Shown here piece by piece: positions 6,274 to 10,572 of a DNA stretch of 10,572 nucleotides. This DNA comes from an uncultured Flavobacteriaceae bacterium (lineage in GTDB: Bacteria; Bacteroidota; Bacteroidia; Flavobacteriales; Flavobacteriaceae). Location of the stretch: the NCBI GenBank assembly GCA_947311745.1, contig CAMZLT010000234.1, forward strand, positions 1-10,572. Direction: 5' to 3'. The notes beneath the pieces are model-generated. The model ran no database searches and was not told the origin of the DNA. It was given only the letters and a program-made list of their open reading frames with translations. Numbering within the stretch: position 1 is the stretch's first letter; the number at the start of each line of letters is the position of its first letter. A program made the translations under genes and the position numbers.

Positions 6274-7586
6274 AACTCCACCGGTTCTCCATACAAGTCA
6301 AAATCTGTTGCATCGGTAATTTTAATTTTTACGAATTTCCCTATTGGTACGTAGTGTTTTGTTGCATCTACAATAACCTCATTATCTACATCAGGACTAT
6401 CAAATTCGGTTCGTCCTATAAAATCGCTTCCTTCTTTTCTGTCGAAAATACACGTAAAAACTTTCCCTATTTTTTCTTGATTCAATTCAAAAGAAATCTG
6501 AGATTGGATTTCCATTATTTCTGCAATACGCTGTTCTTTTATTTTTTCAGGTACGTTATCCTCTAGTTTATATGCATGTGTATCCTCTTCGTGTGAATAG
6601 GTAAAACAACCCAAACGTTCAAAACGCATTTCTTGTATAAAATCTTTTAACTGTTCAAACTGTTCTTGTGTTTCGTTAGGATATCCAACGATCATTGTAG
6701 TACGAATTGCCATTTCTGGAAGTATTTTTCGAAACATTACAATTAAATCTTTTGTTTTTTCGGCAGTTGTACCTCTCCGCATAGATTTCAACAAATCGGT
6801 ATTTATATGTTGTAACGGAATATCTAAATAATTGCAAATTTTAGGTTCATTTTTCATTATTTCCAGTACATCCATAGGAAAACCAGTAGGAAATGCATAG
6901 TGCAAACGAATCCATTTTATACCATCTATTTTAACCAATTCTTTTAGCAAATCAGCCAAAGCTCGTTTTTTATAAATATCCAAACCGTAATAAGTTAAAT
7001 CTTGAGCAATTAATATTATCTCTTGAATACCTTTTTCTGCTAATTTTTCAGTTTCGGTTACTAAATTTTCAATGGTTTTAGATTTATGACCACCACGCAT
7101 AATCGGAATTGCACAAAACGAGCAAGGTCTATCACAACCTTCGGCAATTTTAAGATACGCATAATGTTTTGGTGTTGTCGTAAGCCGTTCGCCAATTAAT
7201 TCGTGCTTGTAATCTGCTTCTAAAACTTTTAATAAATTTGGTAAATCACTCGTTCCGAAATATTGATCTACATTGGTAATTTCCTTTTCTAAATCTGGTT
7301 TATATCTTTCGCTAAGGCATCCTGTAACGAATACTTTGTCTATCAATCCGTTTTCTTTCTTTTGTGCATAATGCAAGATAGTATTTACAGATTCTTCTTT
7401 TGCTTTACCTATAAAACCACAAGTGTTAATCACTACAATATTTCCTTCGTCATTTTCATCTTCGTGTACTACATTTTTATTATTTGCCTTTAGTTGTCCC
7501 ATCAAAACTTCACTATCGTAAACGTTTTTAGAACAACCTAAAGTAACGACATTAATCTTATTTTGCTTATTTGTTTTTGTACGCAT
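6270..7586 (-). CDS. rimO: Ribosomal protein S12 methylthiotransferase RimO
   Basis: A 438-residue radical-SAM methylthiotransferase that adds a methylthio group to a conserved Asp of ribosomal protein uS12. The N-terminal UPF0004 domain has its three cluster cysteines: C18 (VVTLGCSKNVYDSEVL), C56 (VINTCGFI) and C90 (VFVTGCLSERY). The radical SAM CxxxCxxC is GCDRPCSFCAIP (C151, C155, C158). A GHKSK block (166-170) and LDIPLQHIN (254-262) follow, and a C-terminal TRAM domain occupies about 371-434. YSHEEDT and the FDLYGEPV ending favour RimO over the tRNA enzyme MiaB. The protein needs two 4Fe-4S clusters. Its stop codon is contributed by the heptamer array, but the usual C-terminus is complete. 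It is divergent from the hydrolase at 7691. Confidence 0.95.
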   Translation of the reverse strand: MRTKTNKQNKINVVTLGCSKNVYDSEVLMGQLKANNKNVVHEDENDEGNIVVINTCGFIGKAKEESVNTILHYAQKKENGLIDKVFVTGCLSERYKPDLEKEITNVDQYFGTSDLPNLLKVLEADYKHELIGERLTTTPKHYAYLKIAEGCDRPCSFCAIPIMRGGHKSKTIENLVTETEKLAEKGIQEIILIAQDLTYYGLDIYKKRALADLLKELVKIDGIKWIRLHYAFPTGFPMDVLEIMKNEPKICNYLDIPLQHINTDLLKSMRRGTTAEKTKDLIVMFRKILPEMAIRTTMIVGYPNETQEQFEQLKDFIQEMRFERLGCFTYSHEEDTHAYKLEDNVPEKIKEQRIAEIMEIQSQISFELNQEKIGKVFTCIFDRKEGSDFIGRTEFDSPDVDNEVIVDATKHYVPIGKFVKIKITDATDFDLYGEPVEL

Positions 7587-7635
7587 TTTATATTTAAAAT
7601 TAAAAATTAATTTTATTTATTTTTATATCTTTATG

Positions 7636-7643
7636 CAAAAGTA
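7636..7643 (-). promoter_or_regulatory. -7 promoter box for rimO
   Basis: The minus strand reads TACTTTTG, an exact TANNTTTG match, about 49 bases upstream of the rimO ATG. There is no TTG at the expected -33 distance. A perfect palindrome (7662-7673) occupies the -33 region instead. Confidence 0.4.
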
Positions 7644-7661
7644 ATTAAACCTTTTGGTTTT

Positions 7662-7673
7662 TAAGACGTCTTA
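7662..7673. promoter_or_regulatory. Perfect 12 bp palindrome TAAGACGTCTTA in the divergent rimO/hydrolase intergenic region
   Basis: TAAGACGTCTTA is self-complementary and lies between the two divergent starts, about 18 bases upstream of the rimO -7 box. A dimeric regulator could bind here. Another small hairpin, AAACC-TTTT-GGTTT (7647-7660), is adjacent. Palindromes of this length occur several times by chance in 10 kb of AT-rich DNA, so function is only a possibility. Confidence 0.2.
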
Positions 7674-7690
7674 TATTAAATTCTATTTTT

Positions 7691-8752
7691 ATGAAACATT
7701 TATTTTATATTTTAGCTTGTACTTTATTTTTTTCCTGTAAAAGCTCGGATTCTGATGAAGCACAAGATTCTGAAATGTATTTTCCACCATTAGCAACAAG
7801 CACTTGGCAAACAACAAGTCCAAGCGATTTGCAATGGCAAACGAATAATTTAACAACATTATACGATTATCTAGAAAACAATGGTACAAAAGGTTTTATG
7901 ATATTAAAAAACGGCAGAATTGTTATTGAAAAATATTTTAATGGGCATAGTCAAAACGCAAAATACAATTGGTATTCTGCTGCAAAAACGCTTACAAGTT
8001 TAAGCGTAGGTATTGCAGAACAAGAAGGTTTTTTAGATTTAAACAATAAAACTTCGGATTACTTAGGTGTAAATTGGACTTCCTTACCAATTGAAAAAGA
8101 AAATTTAATTCATATAAAACACCAACTAACTATGACAACTGGTCTAAACGAAGCTAATTTTACAAGCTCTTTACCTACTGATTTAACGTATCTTGCTGAT
8201 GCAGGCACACGTTGGGCATATCACAACGGACCATACACCTTACTACAAAGTGTTGTTGAAAATGCTACAAATACTAATTTTTCGGATTATTTTAACGAAA
8301 AAATAGCAAGTAAAATTGGTCTAAATGGATTCTGGTTTACAACTGGTGATTTACATATTTATAGAAGTGATACACGTAGCATGGCTCGTTTTGGTTTACT
8401 AATTCTAAACCAAGGTTCTTGGAATAATGAACAACTAATTAATCAAACGTATTTTAATGCCATGACAAATACATCACAAAATATAAATAAATCCTACGGT
8501 TATTTATGGTGGTTAAATGGTAAAGAGAATTTTATGAAACCATCCTCACAGGTTGTTTATGATGGTTCTATTATACCAAACGCACCAGATGATTTAATTG
8601 CAGCATTAGGAGCTAATGACCAAAAAATTTATGTAATCCCCAGTAAAAATATGGTTGTTGTTCGTTGTGGTGATAGTCCTGAAACAACAAATTTAGCTGC
8701 ATCTGGATTTGATAATTTACTTTGGGAAAAAATTAATGCCGTGATTAATTAA
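7691..8752 (+). CDS. Beta-lactamase-fold serine hydrolase, lipoprotein
   Basis: A 353-residue member of the class C beta-lactamase/penicillin-binding-protein-like serine hydrolases. Residues 1-16 (MKHLFYILACTLFFSC) form a lipoprotein signal with lipidated C16. The following KSSDSDEAQDSE is acidic, like Bacteroidota surface-export signals, so it may be displayed outside the cell. The catalytic SxxK is S96-A-A-K99 (WYSAAKTLT). The second motif YxN is Y177-H-N179 (RWAYHNGPYTLL). The third region is ALGANDQKIYVIP (305-317), where family members usually have GxGGQ or HxG. FGLLILNQGSWN and YGYLWWLNG are typical of the family. Substrates range from D-Ala peptides to esters and cannot be told from sequence. 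Its stop overlaps the convergent rhomboid stop. Confidence 0.9.
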   Translation: MKHLFYILACTLFFSCKSSDSDEAQDSEMYFPPLATSTWQTTSPSDLQWQTNNLTTLYDYLENNGTKGFMILKNGRIVIEKYFNGHSQNAKYNWYSAAKTLTSLSVGIAEQEGFLDLNNKTSDYLGVNWTSLPIEKENLIHIKHQLTMTTGLNEANFTSSLPTDLTYLADAGTRWAYHNGPYTLLQSVVENATNTNFSDYFNEKIASKIGLNGFWFTTGDLHIYRSDTRSMARFGLLILNQGSWNNEQLINQTYFNAMTNTSQNINKSYGYLWWLNGKENFMKPSSQVVYDGSIIPNAPDDLIAALGANDQKIYVIPSKNMVVVRCGDSPETTNLAASGFDNLLWEKINAVIN

Positions 8753-9393
8753 GGATTTAGTTTATCTCTAAAAACATAGATTAATATGATGGAAACAGCT
8801 AATACCAAAACCATATTCAAATTGGTTTGCAATACTTTTGGATGCAATAATATCGTTAAAACATAACCACCAATTGCTCCACCAAGATGTGCACTGTGAC
8901 CGATATTTCCTACACGATTTTTCATACCATAAACAGAATACAACAAATAACCAATTGCAAACACAAACCCAGGAATACGAATAGCAAAGAACAAATATAT
9001 ACGAATACTTGGATCTAGTAAAATAGCACTGTATAAAATTCCCATAACTGCTCCTGAAGCACCAATAGCAGAATAAAAAGGTTCGTTTTTATGAAAAAAT
9101 AAAGAAACTACATTTCCGATAAGTAAACTACCGATATATAGTAGTATAAAATTAATCCTTCCTACAAAAAAAATAACATGATCTGCAAAAAAATATAAAG
9201 TTAACATATTAAAAATAAGATGCATTTCATCGGCATGTAAAAATCCAGAACTAAGCATTCGGATTTTATCGCCATTTTTTATAGCATTTACTTGAAATTT
9301 ATATCTATCAAATAAATACCTATCTTTAAAACCTTTAAAAGAAAAAATTGCCGTAGCTGCAATGATTAATATAGTAACGATGTCTGTCTGCAT
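8749..9393 (-). CDS. Rhomboid family intramembrane serine protease
   Basis: A 214-residue polytopic inner-membrane protein with about six hydrophobic segments. Family landmarks are the HADEMHLIFNM block (H53, H58, N62 of the HxxxxHxxxN motif), the catalytic Ser in GASGAVMG (S113) and the catalytic His in GHSAHLGGAIGGY (H169). The Ser-His dyad is therefore complete, and the protein should cleave TM segments of client proteins; its clients are unknown. ATG at 9393 is chosen over a TTG at 9414 because the TTG lies within an exact TANNTTTG box (9412-9419). The stop codon overlaps the hydrolase stop from the other strand (TTAA, 8749-8752). It is divergent from the acyltransferase, with 60 bp between the ATGs. 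Confidence 0.92.
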   Translation of the reverse strand: MQTDIVTILIIAATAIFSFKGFKDRYLFDRYKFQVNAIKNGDKIRMLSSGFLHADEMHLIFNMLTLYFFADHVIFFVGRINFILLYIGSLLIGNVVSLFFHKNEPFYSAIGASGAVMGILYSAILLDPSIRIYLFFAIRIPGFVFAIGYLLYSVYGMKNRVGNIGHSAHLGGAIGGYVLTILLHPKVLQTNLNMVLVLAVSIILIYVFRDKLNP

Positions 9394-9405
9394 TTTTGTT
9401 GAATT

Positions 9406-9438
9406 TTGGTTCAAAGATAAAATTAAATCCGATATTTG
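9406..9438 (+). promoter_or_regulatory. Possible promoter of the acyltransferase, overlapping the rhomboid promoter
   Basis: TTG (9406-9408) is followed after 22 bases by GATATTTG (9431-9438), seven of eight bases of TANNTTTG. A start of transcription around 9444 would give a leader of about 10 bases to ATG 9454. It would physically overlap the divergent rhomboid -7 box. Confidence 0.3.
9412..9419 (-). promoter_or_regulatory. -7 promoter box for the rhomboid gene
   Basis: The minus strand reads TATCTTTG, an exact match to TANNTTTG, ending 18 bases before the ATG at 9393. No good TTG -33 element is seen. It decides the start codon of the rhomboid gene. Confidence 0.45.
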
Positions 9439-9453
9439 CTAAAATTTTTACGA

Positions 9454-10338
9454 ATGCAATTTATAATTTATATTTTAGTTTATCCTATAATTTGGCTAAT
9501 TTCTATTTTACCGTTTTCAATTTTATATCTAATTTCTGATTTTTTTTATGTATTGATATATTATGTTTTTGGATATAGAAAAAAAGTAGTTTTAGATAAT
9601 TTAATTCTTGCTTTTCCTGAAAAAAAAATCGACGAACTTAAAAAAATTCGAAAAAAGTTTTACCATCATTTTATAGATATTTTTGTTGAAATGATAAAAT
9701 CGTTTACCATTTCGGAAAAAAGATTAAAACGTAGATATACTTTTAAAAATATTGAATTAATTCAAAATTTAGAAAAAAAAGGAAAAAGTATTATTTTAAT
9801 GGGTTCGCATTATGCAAATTGGGAATGGATTTTTATTATGAATACTTACGTAAATTGCAAAGGAGTTGCTGCATACAACAAAATCGGAAATAAATACTTT
9901 GACAAAACTATTCGAAAATCTAGAGGTAGATTTGGTACTGCTTTAGTCAAGACAGGCAAACTAATTGAACTTTTATACTCCAATAAAAAAAATAATATCA
10001 CTGCAATATACGGTTTACTTAGCGACCAATCACCAATGGTTAAAAAAACTAAATATTGGAATACCTTTTTAGGCGTAACAGTTCCAATACATACTGGTGC
10101 GGAATTTTTAGCTAAAAAAAATGATTTCGCAGTAGTAATGCTTAAAACTACTAAATTAAAACGTGGTTATTTTAATTCGGAATTCAAATTACTTGCCGAA
10201 AATCCAAAAGATTACAAAGATTACGATATAACCGATATGTTTTTGCGAGAAGTAGAAAACCAAATATATACTGCTCCTGAATATTATTTTTGGACACATA
10301 AGCGTTTTAAACATAAAGATAAAGCTCCTAAAGATTAA
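9454..10338 (+). CDS. LpxL/HtrB-type lysophospholipid (lipid A) acyltransferase
   Basis: A 294-residue membrane-associated acyltransferase of the LpxL/HtrB/MsbB group, which transfers acyl chains to lipid A precursors or related lipids at the inner face of the cytoplasmic membrane. Residues 1-40 form an N-terminal membrane segment (MQFIIYILVYPIIWLISILP...). YRKKVVLDNLILAFPEK (41-57) is the family-typical YRxxVxxNLxxAFP block. The catalytic Hx4E is in GSHYANWEW (H119, E124). ALVKTGK, LLSDQSP and TKYWNTFLGVTVPIHTGAEFLAKK-like blocks (199-222) and a C-terminal EYYFWTHKRFKH (276-287) follow. The ATG at 9454 is chosen because a TTG at 9436 falls within the probable promoter. The acyl donor and exact acceptor cannot be told. 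The downstream DUF2279-like gene starts 4 bp later, suggesting an operon. Confidence 0.9.
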   Translation: MQFIIYILVYPIIWLISILPFSILYLISDFFYVLIYYVFGYRKKVVLDNLILAFPEKKIDELKKIRKKFYHHFIDIFVEMIKSFTISEKRLKRRYTFKNIELIQNLEKKGKSIILMGSHYANWEWIFIMNTYVNCKGVAAYNKIGNKYFDKTIRKSRGRFGTALVKTGKLIELLYSNKKNNITAIYGLLSDQSPMVKKTKYWNTFLGVTVPIHTGAEFLAKKNDFAVVMLKTTKLKRGYFNSEFKLLAENPKDYKDYDITDMFLREVENQIYTAPEYYFWTHKRFKHKDKAPKD

Positions 10339-10342
10339 TGTT

Positions 10343-10572
10343 TTGAAAAGAATTTTGTTACTTTTTATTGTATTTTCAAGTGTTTTTACTTTTGGACAGA
10401 AACAGCATTCCTTTTTTAAAAAGTCAGATACATTAGATTTAAAAAAACGAAAATTTTTAATTATCACTAGTGCTTCTACTTACAGCATTTCAATGATTGG
10501 ACTGAATCAGTTGTGGTATGCAAATTATCCTAAATCAAATTTCCACACAATTAACGATAACCAAGAATGGCT
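10343..10572 (+). CDS. DUF2279-like exported protein, 5' part (cut by window edge)
   Basis: An open frame starts at TTG 10343 and runs off the right edge (76 codons). The N-terminus (M)KRILLLFIVFSSVFTFGQ is a signal peptide, with cleavage probably after FGQ as often seen in flavobacteria. The mature part contains RKFLIITSASTYSISMIGLNQLWYANYP followed by FHTINDNQEW; written here only as landmarks, the LNQLWYANYP and NDNQEW blocks resemble the N-terminal region of DUF2279 proteins, predicted periplasmic or outer-membrane-associated proteins of unknown role. No ATG is available in this frame near the start. An ATG at 10338 (overlapping the previous stop, TAATG) stops after two codons, but one extra T in the TTTT run would put it in frame. 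TTG start is therefore moderate. Confidence 0.7.
   Translation, partial: MKRILLLFIVFSSVFTFGQKQHSFFKKSDTLDLKKRKFLIITSASTYSISMIGLNQLWYANYPKSNFHTINDNQEW

Noticed and set aside
7689..7889. Minus-strand open frame over the hydrolase signal peptide region
   Set aside because: It is fully antisense to a well-supported gene, with no recognisable protein features.
10189..10467. Minus-strand open frame across the acyltransferase end
   Set aside because: It is antisense to the conserved YFWTHKRFKH end of the acyltransferase and to the DUF2279-like signal peptide; it looks like a shadow.

Overview
The window looks like the chromosome of a marine or freshwater Flavobacteriaceae-type Bacteroidota. It is very AT-rich, genes lack clear Shine-Dalgarno sequences, and several genes have a Bacteroidota-type -7 promoter box (TANNTTTG) close upstream. 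The proteins (Tex, HisRS, RimO, a surface-type lipoprotein hydrolase, rhomboid, LpxL-like acyltransferase, a DUF2279-like protein) fit that group. This is inference from sequence features; no 16S or marker comparison was possible.

Region 1 (1 to about 1740) is accessory DNA, all on the + strand. It holds the 3' end of a membrane-anchored protein, a small gene broken by a one-base frameshift, and a two-gene unit: a signal-peptide plus one-TM protein translationally coupled (ATGA overlap) to a short TIR-domain protein. Two palindromic elements of nearly equal length (131 and 130 bp) bracket the two-gene unit. Each has a 5' ..AAC box, a long imperfect inverted repeat and a 3' GTTAG box, in the order expected of integron attC sites. 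The layout therefore resembles mobile gene cassettes, with a possible TIR-based defence pair as cargo. No integrase is visible.

Region 2 (1744 to 6010, - strand) holds housekeeping genes. hisS (histidyl-tRNA synthetase) and tex (RNA-binding transcription factor) are 3 bp apart and probably co-transcribed from a -7 box just upstream of hisS. A class I SAM methyltransferase lies upstream and seems to be a separate unit, ending in a hairpin plus T-tract.

Region 3 (6011 to 6273) is non-coding. It contains 29 exact-length head-to-tail heptamers (AAYTCAY) that run into the stop codon of rimO, plus a short run of a second heptamer family.

Region 4 (6270 to 10572) holds rimO (ribosomal protein S12 methylthiotransferase, - strand), a divergent serine-hydrolase lipoprotein (+), a convergent rhomboid protease (-) whose stop codon overlaps that of the hydrolase, a divergent LpxL/HtrB-type acyltransferase (+), and the 5' part of a DUF2279-like exported protein (+) that follows it by 4 bp. 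The genes of regions 2 and 4 are not an obvious single pathway. The most interesting part of the window is the cassette-like TM + TIR unit.
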